A stretch of 58,596 nt of DNA. Origin: UBA6168 sp964442355 (GTDB lineage Bacteria; Bacteroidota; Bacteroidia; Chitinophagales; Saprospiraceae). The stretch lies in assembly GCA_964442355.1 (NCBI GenBank), contig CAYTZS010000007.1, positions 1-58,596 of the forward strand. The letters run 5' to 3'. A program made the position numbers and the translations under genes. Of this stretch, positions 17,115 through 26,866 are shown piece after piece. The stretch's first letter is position 1. Each line of letters begins with the position of its first letter. The notes beneath the pieces are model-generated. The model was not told the DNA's origin and did not search any database. It worked only from the letters and a program-made list of their open reading frames with translations.

Positions 17115-17288
17115 ATGCCAATTGAAATCAGGGAGTTGCACATCAAGGCCGTCATCAATCAGGACGGAAACCAGCAGACGGGTAGTGGCCCAGCCACCAG
17201 CCCACCGGCACCTGCGGACACCAACAAGTTGGTGGCGGAATGCGTCGAGAAAGTCCTTGAAATCCTCAAGCAGCGCAACGAGCGCTAG
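17115..17288 (+). CDS. DUF5908 small eCIS protein
   Basis: A 57-codon gene in the gap between tube 2 and the LysM protein. It opens MPIEIRELHIKAVI, the signature of the DUF5908 family found in Bacteroidota injection clusters, has a Pro/Ser/Gly linker, and ends in a helix (ECVEKVLEILKQRNER). Function unknown; its conserved position suggests a baseplate accessory or chaperone. The reading frame fits tightly between neighbours (33 bp after tube 2, 41 bp before the next ATG). Confidence 0.8.
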   Translation: MPIEIRELHIKAVINQDGNQQTGSGPATSPPAPADTNKLVAECVEKVLEILKQRNER

Positions 17289-17329
17289 GCGGGGAGATTT
17301 ATTACTCAAATTCCTCAAAACAGGTAGAG

Positions 17330-18028
17330 ATGCTATTTGGTGAGCTAAAAAAAATGAAAATCGTCTCGTACACCAGTGCGGATTACAGCGACGATTCAAA
17401 AGATGGCGAGTACGTGGCGCTCATCAACCCAGAGTCCTACCAGTTGGAGTACAAAATCGAGTACAACAGCGAGCAGGGGCAGGGAGCCAGCAGCAGTCAG
17501 CAAAAGTTCAAGTTTACCAAGCCAGAGGACCTCTCCTTCGAATTCCTGTTCGATGCCACAGGTGCATTGCCCACGGGGGTGCTGCCCGGCCCGTTGAAGG
17601 AGGACATCACCGATGACATACAAAAGTTCAAGGACATGCTCACGGCCTACGACGGCAGCAGCCACCAGCCTCGGCATCTCAAATTGTTCTGGGGAACGCT
17701 GCTGTTCAAAGGGCGGTTGGCGACGCTACAAATCCAGTTCAAGCTGTTCAAACCCGACGGAAGGCCGCTGCGGGCAGTTGCGAAGGCAACTTTCAAAGGC
17801 AGCGTGGAGGAGAACTTTCGGGTGGCACTCGAAAACGCACAGTCGCCCGACGTGACGCACGTGCGTACCGTGATGGCCGGGGACACCCTGCCGCTGATGT
17901 GCCACCGCATCTACGGCGACTCCCGGTTCTACCTCGAAGTGGCCAAGGCCAACGGGCTGGCCGACTTCCGCAGCCTCCGCACGGGCGACGATCTGATTTT
18001 TCCGCCCATTGAAAAAGCGACGGCATGA
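17330..18028 (+). CDS. LysM-domain baseplate hub protein (Afp7/Pvc7-like)
   Basis: A 232-residue protein linking tube and spike in related particles. The N-terminal ~160 residues are a tube-like beta domain (YVALINPESYQLEYKIEYN, DLSFEFLFDATGALP), and the C-terminus is a LysM domain (about 175-230): VMAGDTLPLMCHRIYGDS, VAKANGL, LRTGDDLIFPP. A start at the internal ATG at 17354 (residue 9) is also possible. It overlaps the next gene by four bases (ATGA, 18025-18028), so the hub and spike proteins are translationally coupled. Confidence 0.87.
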   Translation: MLFGELKKMKIVSYTSADYSDDSKDGEYVALINPESYQLEYKIEYNSEQGQGASSSQQKFKFTKPEDLSFEFLFDATGALPTGVLPGPLKEDITDDIQKFKDMLTAYDGSSHQPRHLKLFWGTLLFKGRLATLQIQFKLFKPDGRPLRAVAKATFKGSVEENFRVALENAQSPDVTHVRTVMAGDTLPLMCHRIYGDSRFYLEVAKANGLADFRSLRTGDDLIFPPIEKATA

Positions 18029-19770
18029 GCAACGACCGCACCATTCCCAACCGTGCAGTCACGGACGTGGCCACCTTCACCTTCCTCAGCGGTGGCACGG
18101 AGGTGTCGAGGGCGCACCAGGTCATGTCCGTTGACGTGGCTTGGGAACTGAACCGGGTGCCTTCGGCAACCATCGTGATGCAGGACGGGAACGCCGCATC
18201 GGAAAATTTTGAAATTAGCAACAAGGCCGATTTCGAGCCGGGCAAGGAGATTGAAATCAAGGCGGGCTACCGCTCGCAGGAGGAGACGATTTTCAAAGGC
18301 ATCGTCATCCGGCACAGCCTCAAAATCAGGGAAAACAACTCCCTGCTCATCGTCGAGTGCCGGGACAAGGCCGTGAAAATGACCGTTGGTGAACGCAGCA
18401 AATATTTCACCGAACAAAAAGACAGTGAGGTGATGGAGGCCGTCATCAGCGGGGCGGGTTTGCAGGCGGAGGTGGAAGCCACGACCCTGAAACACCCCGA
18501 AGTGGTGCAGTACCACGCCACCGACTGGGATTTCCTGCTGACCCGTGCCGACCTTTGCGGCCAGTTGGTTTTCGTTGAAAACGGCAAGGTGAAAACCGCC
18601 AAGCCCGTGCTCGACCAAGAACCCGTTTTGACCGCCGTTTTCGGCTCGACGATACTCGAATTTGACGCTGAAATGGACGCACGGGAGTCGTTCAAGTCCG
18701 TGAAAGCACAGGCTTGGGACGCCGCCAACCAAGAAGTTGCCGAAGGCGAGTCGCAATCGCCACTGGCCAACAATCAGGGCAACCTGACGGCTGACACGCT
18801 GGCGCAAGTGATTGATTTGGAGGCGCTTACACTGCGGCATCCCGGTTCGGTTCAAAAACCGGAGCTGCAAAATTGGGCGAATGCCCGGATGCAAAAATCT
18901 CGATTGGCAAAGGTCAGGGGGAGGGCAAAATTTCAGGGAACGGCAGCCGTGAAGCCAGCCAGCATGGTCAACCTTGAAGGGGTGGGGGAGCGCTTCACGG
19001 GTAAGGTTTTCGTTTCTGGCGTCCGCCACCAAATTGCCAACGGCAACTGGAAAACCGACGTGCAGTTCGGCCCTGACCCGGCGTGGTTCGCAACGAAAGC
19101 GGGTGTTTCTGGCACCTCCGGCAACGGGATGTTTGCCACCGTGCCGGGCCTCCAGACGGGCGTTGTGACCGCCCTCGAAAACGACCCGGCGGGCGAAGAC
19201 CGCATCCAAGTGCGCCTCCCGCTGGTGAGCGCCGATGCAGCCGGGACCTGGTGCCGCCTCAGTACGCTTGACGCTGGCGACGGGCGGGGCAGCTACTTCC
19301 GTCCCGAAATCGGCGACGAAGTGACGGTCGGCTTCCTCGGCGGCGACCCCCGCCACCCGGTGGTGTTGGGAATGTTGCACAGCAGCGCCAAGCCGTCGCC
19401 GGAACCAGCGAAGGACGACAACCACCTGAAGGGTTTCGTTTCCCGCACGGAAATGAAATGGACGTTTGACGATGAGAAGAAAATCATCACGTTTGAGACG
19501 CCCGGCGGCAACAAAATCGTGCTGAGCGACGAGGACTCGGGCATCACCCTCGAAGACCAGAACGGCAATAAAATCGTGCTGAACAGCAGCGGAATCGAAC
19601 TGAACAGTGCCTCCGACATCAAAGTGACTGCCACCGCCAAAGCCGAAATCGGCGGCGCAACGTTGGCTCTCGCTGGGCAGTCCAGCACAGAATTGAAAGC
19701 CAGCGGCAGCCTCAAAGTGGAAGCCAGCGGAATCGCAGAAATCAAGGGAAGCCTTGTGAAGATTAATTAA
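18025..19770 (+). CDS. VgrG-like spike protein (Afp8/Pvc8-like)
   Basis: The central spike of the baseplate, 581 residues. Residues 1-~370 form the gp27-like hub (SVDVAWELNRVPSATIVMQD, PGKEIEIKAGYRSQEETIF, IVECRDKAVKMT). About 375-465 is the gp5-like OB-fold (GVVTALENDPAGEDRIQVRL, YFRPEIGDEVTVGFLGGDP, PVVLGMLHS). The rest is a repetitive beta-helix (GNKIVLSDEDSGI, GNKIVLNSSGIEL), ending in KASGSLKVEASGIAEIKGS. No lysozyme or effector domain is fused. It is coupled to the LysM gene by overlap and is followed by the PAAR tip gene. Confidence 0.93.
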   Translation: MSNDRTIPNRAVTDVATFTFLSGGTEVSRAHQVMSVDVAWELNRVPSATIVMQDGNAASENFEISNKADFEPGKEIEIKAGYRSQEETIFKGIVIRHSLKIRENNSLLIVECRDKAVKMTVGERSKYFTEQKDSEVMEAVISGAGLQAEVEATTLKHPEVVQYHATDWDFLLTRADLCGQLVFVENGKVKTAKPVLDQEPVLTAVFGSTILEFDAEMDARESFKSVKAQAWDAANQEVAEGESQSPLANNQGNLTADTLAQVIDLEALTLRHPGSVQKPELQNWANARMQKSRLAKVRGRAKFQGTAAVKPASMVNLEGVGERFTGKVFVSGVRHQIANGNWKTDVQFGPDPAWFATKAGVSGTSGNGMFATVPGLQTGVVTALENDPAGEDRIQVRLPLVSADAAGTWCRLSTLDAGDGRGSYFRPEIGDEVTVGFLGGDPRHPVVLGMLHSSAKPSPEPAKDDNHLKGFVSRTEMKWTFDDEKKIITFETPGGNKIVLSDEDSGITLEDQNGNKIVLNSSGIELNSASDIKVTATAKAEIGGATLALAGQSSTELKASGSLKVEASGIAEIKGSLVKIN

Positions 19771-19843
19771 AATGGAAAATTGAAAATTGAGAATAGGGGA
19801 CGTACCGAGCCAATTCTCCATTCTCCATTTTCCATTCTCAATT
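19771..19843. repeat. Intergenic word palindrome (AATGGAAAATTGAAAATTGAG type)
   Basis: Left arm 19771-19795 and right arm 19811-19843 are partial complements built of GAAAATTGA / CAATTCTCC words. It fills the spike-PAAR gap and ends about ten bases before the ATG at 19853. It shares words with the palindromes at 8746 and 26780. Confidence 0.6.
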
Positions 19844-19852
19844 AAAAAATAA

Positions 19853-20143
19853 ATGCCTCCAGTAGCCAGAATTACAGATATGCACAGTTGCCCGATGGTC
19901 AATCCCAGTGGGACGCCACACGTGGGTGGCCCCGTGGCAGGGCCGGGTATCCCCACGGTATTGTTTGGTGGAATACCAGCCGCTGTCGTCGGCGATTTGG
20001 TGGTTTGCGCTGGGCCACCCGACACGGTTGCACAAGGCTCGGCCACGGTGCTGATTGGGGGGATGCCTGCTGCCCGCATGGGAGACATGACGGCGCACGG
20101 CGGGGTCATCACGGCGGGGCTGCCGACGGTTATAATTGGATGA
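19853..20143 (+). CDS. PAAR-domain spike tip protein
   Basis: A 96-residue PAAR-repeat protein that sharpens the tip of the VgrG-like spike. Typical features are the opening ARITDMHSCP, repeated GGIPAAVVGD and GGMPAARMGD motifs, and His/Cys residues (HSCP, VVCAGPP, MTAHGG) placed to hold a single metal ion at the apex. It carries no extra effector domain. It lies directly after the spike gene. Confidence 0.95.
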   Translation: MPPVARITDMHSCPMVNPSGTPHVGGPVAGPGIPTVLFGGIPAAVVGDLVVCAGPPDTVAQGSATVLIGGMPAARMGDMTAHGGVITAGLPTVIIG

Positions 20144-20193
20144 TAAGTGGTTGATTATCAATTGACAATCAAAAAAGATCAAGCATAAAAATC

Positions 20194-20604
20194 ATGTTGA
20201 AACCTAACAGCTTTTTGGGCAGGGGCTGGGACTTCCCGCCCACCTTTGCCAACCAAGGCGAGACCGTGGCCATGCTCGATACCTACGACGACATCGAGAG
20301 CAGCCTCCGCATCCTGCTGGGAACGGCCACCGGTGAGCGGGTGATGCAGCCCACCTTTGGCTGCAACATGGATGAACTAGTCTTCGAGTCGTTGGATACG
20401 ACGCTCAAGACCTTCATGAAAGACAAAATCTTCACCGCCATCCTCTACCACGAGCCGAGGGTCAACCTGCTCGACGTGGTTTTTCACGAAGAGCAACTGA
20501 ACGAGGGGCTGATTTTGATTGAAATAGTTTACCAAGTGCGGGGCACCAATTCCCGGAAAAACATGGTGTTCCCATTTTACAAAAACGAAGCGTCGAGCCA
20601 GTGA
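20194..20604 (+). CDS. GPW/gp25 baseplate protein (Afp9/Pvc9-like)
   Basis: A 136-residue baseplate wedge protein of the gp25 family, which nucleates sheath assembly. Features are an N-terminal GRGWDFPPTF, the central LRILLGTATGERVMQPTFGC with the conserved ER near residue 48, and the following NMDELVFESLD. The C-terminal strand is LILIEIVYQVRGTNSRKNMV. It precedes the two large baseplate genes. Confidence 0.93.
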   Translation: MLKPNSFLGRGWDFPPTFANQGETVAMLDTYDDIESSLRILLGTATGERVMQPTFGCNMDELVFESLDTTLKTFMKDKIFTAILYHEPRVNLLDVVFHEEQLNEGLILIEIVYQVRGTNSRKNMVFPFYKNEASSQ

Positions 20605-20643
20605 AAAAGTTAGGCAGTTCGACAGTCGGCGAGCGTAGCGAGT

Positions 20644-20670
20644 CGTCCCGATGAGGCACGAATCGGGATG
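20644..20670. repeat. Small hairpin in the gp25-baseplate gap
   Basis: TCCCGAT (20646-20652) pairs with ATCGGGA (20662-20668), extended by two further pairs, around a nine-base loop. It lies in a 152-bp gap that also holds GGCAG/CAGT words like those at 36491. No T-run follows, so it is not called a terminator. Confidence 0.45.
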
Positions 20671-20756
20671 GCAGGTGGCAGTCAGTGGCAGCTACTTTTG
20701 AATTTGAAGCCTTGAACCAATAACAATTCAGTAATTCAAAACTTTCAACACCCTGA

Positions 20757-23700
20757 ATGTCAACAACTTGCGAACATAAAAATCCCCTCCAACGGGACGG
20801 CAGCAGCCAACAGGGCCGCAGGCTGCCTGCGCTCGACCCGGCTTCCGTGCAGTTGGACGACCGCACGGGCGAGGACTTCGTGAATTACGCTTCGCAACTG
20901 GCAGCCGAGCTGAACTTCCACGGTTTGGACGGGAATGTGGCGGGCGATTGGCAAAATTTCCTGAAAGAAATCGCCGACGTACCGGAGGCCGATTGGGGAA
21001 AAACGGCCAGCCGCCAACCACACCTTGCGTTGTTTTTGACCTTCCTCAAACTGCTCCGCAACTCCCAAAACCACCTCAACGACCTGCCTCGGCAGCACCT
21101 CGAATTTTTTTACAAAAAAGTGCTACAACTGCTGCCAAAACCAGAACAACCCGACCAAGCGCACGTGATTTTTCAGTTAAACAAGCGCATTGCGGAGCAA
21201 AAAATCGAAAAAAACACCCGGCTGCTGGCCGGAAAGGACGCCGCTGGCAAGCCACTTTTTTACCAGACCGACGATGAAATCATCCTGAACACAGCACAGG
21301 TGGCGCACCTCCGCTCGGTGTTCAACAACGGTGGCCAGTTGCACTCAGCACTTTTCGCCGACACTGCCGATGGCTGGGGAGAGGCATTCGAAACACCCGG
21401 CACGAAGTGGCCCTCCTTCGGCCATGCGGGTTTGCCGAAAGCCGACACGGGCATCGCCCTCGCCTCGCACATGCTGCTGCTCACAGAGGGCGAGCGCTGG
21501 GTGACGCTGACCTTCAGATTGTCGGGAACAACCGACCCGACGGCCAATTTTGACGAGCAGGATTTTCTGCAAAACCTTGATATTCAGGCGAGTGGGGAGA
21601 AAGGTTGGCTTGGGCCGTTCACCGATTGCCGTCCGGCTGCAGAGGATGTGCCCGTGCTTCGCACCATCGAAAATGGTCACGAACTGCGCTTCCGTTTCCT
21701 GATTCCAACGGGCGAAAAATCGGTCGTGCCGTACAACGACGCAGTGCTCAAGGAGCGCTTCAACACCGCTTCGCCACTGGTGAAAATCGTGCTGCGACAA
21801 CCTGCGAGGCAAGCGCTGGAGGGCCTTCGCCTCGACTCCGTGAAGATTGCCGTGCAAGTCACTGGCATGAAAAACCTCGCCCTCGAAAACGATTTCGGTA
21901 CGCTCGACCCGGCGAAACCCTTCCAGCCGTTTGGCCCGCAGCCGAGACGGGGCGGCAATTTTTACGTGGGTTCGGAGGAGGTTTTTACGAAGAAATACAC
22001 CGACGTGAAGCTGCATGTCAAGTGGCAGGAACTGCCGACGGAAGGGCTTCCGGCGAGGTACCTGCACTACCCGACGCAGAAGAATGTGACCAATTACAAG
22101 GCCAGCGCCTCCGTGCGGGGCGACGGAAAATGGCAGGCGCAGCAAGGCGGTGAGGTTTCACTATTTCCCCCATCGGGGCAGGAGGCACAGGATTGGATTA
22201 TCCCACAACCTGTTGTTAATCAGTTGTTTGTGGCGTATTCGAACCTTTTGGTGAAATCGGTGCAGTTCCAGCAGCGGGGCTTCCGCCCGGTCGTTTTTGC
22301 AAAGGCGCAACAAGCAAAACGGCTGGTGGTGCCCATGTCGCTCCAGTTGAAAACGGTGTTCCATTTCCCGCTGCTCACGGCTTTTTTGTTGGAGCGGAAA
22401 TTCCTGAACGAAACGCTCAAGGAAGGATTTTTGAAGCTCTCGCTGCTCCAAAATTTCGGCCACGAGGAATTCGTGCGACAGACCGTGGCCGTGGCCGCCA
22501 ACAACGCCGACCCCGAAGCGACGAAACTTACAACGCCCGCTCCGCCGTACACGCCACAAGTGGAGAGCCTGACCCTCAGCTACGTCGCCGAGACTGCGGA
22601 CGAGTCGCTGAGTTCGCCAGCATTGGACACGGAGGCTGCTAGGGCCGATGCCGAGCGTCAGTATTTGGGACGGGAAATCCAACTGTTCCACCTCGAACCG
22701 TTTGGCCACAGCGAGCAACACGGCTACATCAAGCGGCACCTGCCGTTCCTGTCGTCGTCGGACGTGACGCTGCTGCCGAGCTACCCCCACGCCGGGGAGT
22801 TCTACATTGGCCTCGAAAACGCCAAGCCGCTCCGCACGGTGAGCATCCTGTTCCAATTGGCAGAGGGCAGCGCAGACCCCGAATTGCCGACGCAAAAACT
22901 GTCGTGGAGCGTGCTGAGCCAAAACCACTGGCGGCCCCTGACGCACGAGCATGTGCTGGCCGACCACACGAACCATTTCCTGCAATCGGGCATCATCCGG
23001 TTTTATTTGCCGAAGGAAACCAGTGCCGACAACACCCGTCTCGATGGCAATTTGATTTGGCTTCGAGCAACGGCGTCGGAAAATGTGGGGGCTGTGTGTC
23101 AAGTGCTGGGCGTACACACGCAGGCGGTGCGGGCCACATGGGTCAATGTCGGTAACGACGGGCAGCACCTCGCCACAGCACTGTCGCCGATGACCATCAA
23201 AAAAATGGAGACGGAGGTGGGCACGGTGAAAAAAATCGAGCAGCCCTACGCTTCGTTTGGCGGGCGGATGGCGGAGCAGCCAGCGCAGTTTTACGTGCGG
23301 GCCAGCGAGCGGCTGCGCCACAAAAACCGGGCAGTGACGATTTGGGACTACGAGCACCTGGTGCTCGAACAATTCCCGGCGGTGTACAAGGCCAAGTGTC
23401 TGAACCACACGGGACCAGGCGGCGAGTTTTCGCCCGGCGACGTGACGATGGTGCTCGTTCCACAACTCCGAAACCAACACGCAGTGGACCCACTGCAACC
23501 GAAATTCAGCGCCGCCGTGCTGCGGGAGGTGGAAGCTTTTTTGAAAAAACTCGGCTCCAAGTTCGTGCGAGTGACAGCAGATAACCCCGATTACGAGCAG
23601 GTGCAACTGGCGGCGAGCGTGAAGTTCTGGGAGGGTTTCGAAGCGGGTTTTTACACCGCCCAACTCAGCCGTGACCTCGTGCGCCACCTGACGCCGTGGG

Positions 23701-23927
23701 CTTTCGAGGAAGGGCGTGAATTGCAGTTCGGCGGAAGCGTCCATCTCAGCCAGGTGATTGCTTTTGCCGAGCAGTTGGAGTACGTGGACTACCTCGAAAA
23801 CTTCTCGCTGCACCGGGTGCTGACGGGCGGTGGGATTTCGGAGAACTTGCACGAAATCACGCCGGGCAACTCAAAAACCATCTTGGTTTCAGCAAAAACG
23901 CACCTCATTCAGCCAGTAGTTGGCTGA
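20757..23927 (+). CDS. Baseplate J-like wedge protein (Afp11/Pvc11-like)
   Basis: Large baseplate wedge protein, 1056 residues, of the gp6/baseplate J type found in eCIS clusters. The N-terminal ~100 residues are helical (LAAELNFHGLDG, FLKLLRNSQNHLNDLPRQHL, then EFFYKKVLQLLPK), followed by long beta-rich regions. The C-terminal part has the J-like region KNRAVTIWDYEHLVLEQFP, then GDVTMVLVPQL and a late AASVKFWEGFEAGFY. It follows gp25 and precedes a second large baseplate protein, as in Afp11-Afp12. The start ATG (20757) follows a 152-bp gap without an alternative in-frame start. Individual domain borders are uncertain. Confidence 0.85.
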   Translation: MSTTCEHKNPLQRDGSSQQGRRLPALDPASVQLDDRTGEDFVNYASQLAAELNFHGLDGNVAGDWQNFLKEIADVPEADWGKTASRQPHLALFLTFLKLLRNSQNHLNDLPRQHLEFFYKKVLQLLPKPEQPDQAHVIFQLNKRIAEQKIEKNTRLLAGKDAAGKPLFYQTDDEIILNTAQVAHLRSVFNNGGQLHSALFADTADGWGEAFETPGTKWPSFGHAGLPKADTGIALASHMLLLTEGERWVTLTFRLSGTTDPTANFDEQDFLQNLDIQASGEKGWLGPFTDCRPAAEDVPVLRTIENGHELRFRFLIPTGEKSVVPYNDAVLKERFNTASPLVKIVLRQPARQALEGLRLDSVKIAVQVTGMKNLALENDFGTLDPAKPFQPFGPQPRRGGNFYVGSEEVFTKKYTDVKLHVKWQELPTEGLPARYLHYPTQKNVTNYKASASVRGDGKWQAQQGGEVSLFPPSGQEAQDWIIPQPVVNQLFVAYSNLLVKSVQFQQRGFRPVVFAKAQQAKRLVVPMSLQLKTVFHFPLLTAFLLERKFLNETLKEGFLKLSLLQNFGHEEFVRQTVAVAANNADPEATKLTTPAPPYTPQVESLTLSYVAETADESLSSPALDTEAARADAERQYLGREIQLFHLEPFGHSEQHGYIKRHLPFLSSSDVTLLPSYPHAGEFYIGLENAKPLRTVSILFQLAEGSADPELPTQKLSWSVLSQNHWRPLTHEHVLADHTNHFLQSGIIRFYLPKETSADNTRLDGNLIWLRATASENVGAVCQVLGVHTQAVRATWVNVGNDGQHLATALSPMTIKKMETEVGTVKKIEQPYASFGGRMAEQPAQFYVRASERLRHKNRAVTIWDYEHLVLEQFPAVYKAKCLNHTGPGGEFSPGDVTMVLVPQLRNQHAVDPLQPKFSAAVLREVEAFLKKLGSKFVRVTADNPDYEQVQLAASVKFWEGFEAGFYTAQLSRDLVRHLTPWAFEEGRELQFGGSVHLSQVIAFAEQLEYVDYLENFSLHRVLTGGGISENLHEITPGNSKTILVSAKTHLIQPVVG

Positions 23928-23965
23928 CAGGAAAAACGCATAACTCATCACTCAAAACTCAAAAC

Positions 23966-26779
23966 TTGCCAGTAAGCCCAACCATATCGAAAGCGCCCCC
24001 GGCCTGGCCGGACATGGACTTTGCGAAGCTCCGGGAGGAAGGCATCGGCCATATCGAGCGGATGGCGGGCGATGGGTGGACGGACTACAACACCCACGAC
24101 CCCGGCATCACACTGCTGGAGGTGCTGTGCTACGCCCTCACTGACCTCGGTTACCGCATGGCATTGCCCATCGAAGACCTGTTGGCCACGCCAACGGGCA
24201 ACGAGGCGAACATGCGGCGGCAATTCCAGACTGCGGCGCAGGCCCTGGCCTGTGGTCCGGTCACGGAGAACGATTACCGCAAGTTGTTCATGGACATCAG
24301 CTTCACGGACGGCAACGGGCAGGAAAAACCAGCCGTGCTGAACGCTTGGCTGACGAAACACGAAGGTGCAAACTACTTCATCCACTGCAAGACGAGCAAG
24401 CTCTCGCATACGCCCCCCAGAGACCGGAACGAACGGTTCATTCCACTGACAATCAACGGGTTGTACGACCTGCAACTACAACTAAACCCCGCCATTTACG
24501 AAGGGCTGAACACCGTGCCGCTGCGCCGCAGACAGGAAAACGACCTCTTCAAAAAAGCTCGGCAGGTGTTCCAAGCCAACCGAAATCTCTGTGAAGATTT
24601 GGTGGGCGTGACCACGGTGAACTACCAGCAGTTCTCGATTTGCGCCGACATCCAATTGGTGCCAGCCGCCGACATCGAGGAGGTTCATGCCCTGATTTTA
24701 TGGAAAGTTCAGCGGTTTTTGACGCCGCCCGTGAACCGATACGGCTTGGACGAACTGCTGGAAAAAGGCGTGCCCGTCGAACAGATTTTTGATGGCCCAG
24801 TGCCGAGGTTTGGCTTTTTTGAGGAAAACGAGTTGGAAAAATCGGCCATCCCCGATACGGGGCGAACCATCCGTACCAGCGACCTCATCGGCCTCATCAT
24901 GCGGGTGCCGGGCGTGGTGAGCATCCCGAAATTCCACCTGAAATTCACCGACGACCCCAGCGAAAAAGGAGCACTCTGGTCGGTGGACATCGCTGCGGAC
25001 AGGCTGCCGCAATTGTCGAGAACATCTCCCATCCGGCTGTTCAAAGACGTGTTCCGCTACATCCCGAAGGCAGACGAAGTGGATGCCCGGCTGCTGGCTT
25101 TCGAGCAGGCCGACCTTGCGAAGCGGCAAGTCCTCGCTACGGCAGCACACGACCTCCCGCTGCCGCTCGGTACTTGGCGCAATGCGGGGCAATTTGGCAC
25201 GGTGGCCAACGATTTGCCACGGCTCTACGGCCTCGGCCCGATGGGATTGCCACCCGTGGGCGGGCCGGAAGCAGAGGCCCGAAGGTTGGCACAAGCCCGG
25301 CAACTAAGGGCGTACCTGATGTTTTTCGACCAAATCCTGAGCAACCACGCTGCCCTGCTCGAAGCACTGCCGACACTGCTCGGCCCCTCGCCCGATGGGG
25401 TGAGCGAACTGCGGGTTCGACAAACCTATTTTGCGAAGCTGACCGATGGGGTGCGGGATGTACGGGCGATTTTCAAGCACCTCTCCGCTGCTGCCGACGA
25501 TGCTGATTTTGAAACTCGGCTGGCGCAAATGCCGGAGCGGCTGACGGGCCTTTCATTTTCAAAAAAAGTGGACAACCTGCTGCTGCACCAGCGGCGGCGC
25601 ACCCGCCAACTCGACCACCTGCTGGCCCGCTACGCCGAGCGTTTCGACGATTATGTGCTGATGATGACTCGTGTGTTCGGTGGCAAACGACAGGCTTGGG
25701 AGGTGATTGACGACAAGGACGATTTTCTGAACGAGTACCCGCTCCTCAGCCAGCAGCGGGCACGGGGCTACAACGCCACAGCCATCGGACTGGATGAAAT
25801 CGGTCAGCCCGTGCCCCTCAAACTTTGGTACGACGCCAGCGACGCCAACCTGCCTGCGGCACTGACCAACGTGGCGGGCGTGGTGCGGCGGGTGGCCAAC
25901 CTGACGGGTATTGACAACTACAAAACCCGCAACCTGAGCAAGATTGACTACCAGGTTTACCAAGAAAAAGATGACGACGATAAGTCGGAATTCAGGTGGC
26001 GGGTGGTGGACGTGGACGGCAAGAAAATCCTGCTGAGTGGCTCTACGAAGTACGGGACGGAGGAGGCTTGCATTTTAGAGATGAAGAAGGCCGTACAACG
26101 GGGGCAATTCCCCGACGGTTTCGACCGAAAAACAGCCGTTGACGGGCGGCGCTATTTCAACCTGATTGACGAAACGGGCGAAGTGATTGGCCGCCGCATC
26201 GAATATTTCACCTCGGAGGAGGCGATGGAGGACGCCATTCAGTACGTCATTGACTTCCTCACGGAGCGCTTCAGCGAGGAGGGGTTGTTCGTGGTGGAAC
26301 ACCTGCTGCTCCGGCCAACGGGTAGGCAAGACCAGTTCCTTCCCGTCTGCACGGACGAAGGCTGCCACGTCTGCGAGTCTGTAGACCCGTACTCGTTCCG
26401 GGTGAGCGTGGTGCTGCCGGGCTATGCGCCCCGCTTCACGAACATGGCCTTTCGCAGCTTCTTCGAGCGGACGCTGCGGGCCGAACTGCCTGCACACGTT
26501 TTGGCCAAAATCTGCTGGATTGGCCGTGACCAAATGGCCATTTTCGAGGAGCGCTACCGGGCTTGGTTGGAATACCGCCAGCAAATGCTCGACTCTGGCA
26601 AGCCCGACCGCAGCAACAAGACCCTCGATGAACTATTGGACATCATGGAAGACCTCTACACCATCTACCCGCCGGGTACCCTGCACGATTGTGAAGAAGA
26701 CGAGGAAGACCGACCGATTGTGTTGGGCAGAAGTCGGTTGGGGTCGCAGCGAGAGGTGGACTTGAACCCCGAAGAATGA
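23966..26779 (+). CDS. Large baseplate wedge protein (Afp12/Pvc12-like)
   Basis: A 937-residue protein predicted to complete the baseplate wedge. The N-terminal region is recognisable: DGWTDYNTHDPGITLLEVLC and YALTDLGYRMALPIEDLL are conserved in eCIS baseplate proteins of the gp6/J class. The middle is rich in amphipathic segments, and the C-terminus has CTDEGCHVCESVDPYSFRVS and an acidic tail (CEEDEEDRP). It probably starts at a TTG (23966), because the next ATG (24014) would remove SKAPPAWPD. It begins 38 bp after the preceding gene and ends at the next word palindrome. Confidence 0.82.
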   Translation: MPVSPTISKAPPAWPDMDFAKLREEGIGHIERMAGDGWTDYNTHDPGITLLEVLCYALTDLGYRMALPIEDLLATPTGNEANMRRQFQTAAQALACGPVTENDYRKLFMDISFTDGNGQEKPAVLNAWLTKHEGANYFIHCKTSKLSHTPPRDRNERFIPLTINGLYDLQLQLNPAIYEGLNTVPLRRRQENDLFKKARQVFQANRNLCEDLVGVTTVNYQQFSICADIQLVPAADIEEVHALILWKVQRFLTPPVNRYGLDELLEKGVPVEQIFDGPVPRFGFFEENELEKSAIPDTGRTIRTSDLIGLIMRVPGVVSIPKFHLKFTDDPSEKGALWSVDIAADRLPQLSRTSPIRLFKDVFRYIPKADEVDARLLAFEQADLAKRQVLATAAHDLPLPLGTWRNAGQFGTVANDLPRLYGLGPMGLPPVGGPEAEARRLAQARQLRAYLMFFDQILSNHAALLEALPTLLGPSPDGVSELRVRQTYFAKLTDGVRDVRAIFKHLSAAADDADFETRLAQMPERLTGLSFSKKVDNLLLHQRRRTRQLDHLLARYAERFDDYVLMMTRVFGGKRQAWEVIDDKDDFLNEYPLLSQQRARGYNATAIGLDEIGQPVPLKLWYDASDANLPAALTNVAGVVRRVANLTGIDNYKTRNLSKIDYQVYQEKDDDDKSEFRWRVVDVDGKKILLSGSTKYGTEEACILEMKKAVQRGQFPDGFDRKTAVDGRRYFNLIDETGEVIGRRIEYFTSEEAMEDAIQYVIDFLTERFSEEGLFVVEHLLLRPTGRQDQFLPVCTDEGCHVCESVDPYSFRVSVVLPGYAPRFTNMAFRSFFERTLRAELPAHVLAKICWIGRDQMAIFEERYRAWLEYRQQMLDSGKPDRSNKTLDELLDIMEDLYTIYPPGTLHDCEEDEEDRPIVLGRSRLGSQREVDLNPEE

Positions 26780-26853
26780 ATTGAGAGTTGAAAATTGAAA
26801 ATGGAGAATGCGGCCACAATCAATTTTCAATTTTCAATTCTCCATTTTCAATT
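26780..26853. repeat. Intergenic word palindrome (TTGAAAATGGAGAATT type)
   Basis: Left arm 26780-26810 and right arm 26821-26853: ATTGAAAATGGAGAAT on the left is mirrored by ATTCTCCATTTTCAAT on the right, with TTGAAAATTG words flanking. It starts right after the stop codon and ends 13 bases before the ATG at 26867. It is the closest relative of the palindromes at 8746 and 19771. Confidence 0.68.
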
Positions 26854-26866
26854 AAAAAAATGCGTC

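Noticed and set aside
17929..20112. A 727-codon minus-strand frame over the spike and PAAR genes
   Set aside because: It crosses two well-recognised plus-strand genes and a palindromic gap and has no family resemblance; it arises from G/C-rich third positions.
20605..20756. The 152-bp gap between gp25 and the baseplate gene as a seventh word palindrome
   Set aside because: It shares a few words with the 36491 element and has one small hairpin, but I could not find two long complementary arms.
22161..23852. A 563-codon minus-strand frame within the baseplate J-like gene
   Set aside because: Antisense to a recognised eCIS gene in a single-orientation operon, with no sign of its own domain or start.
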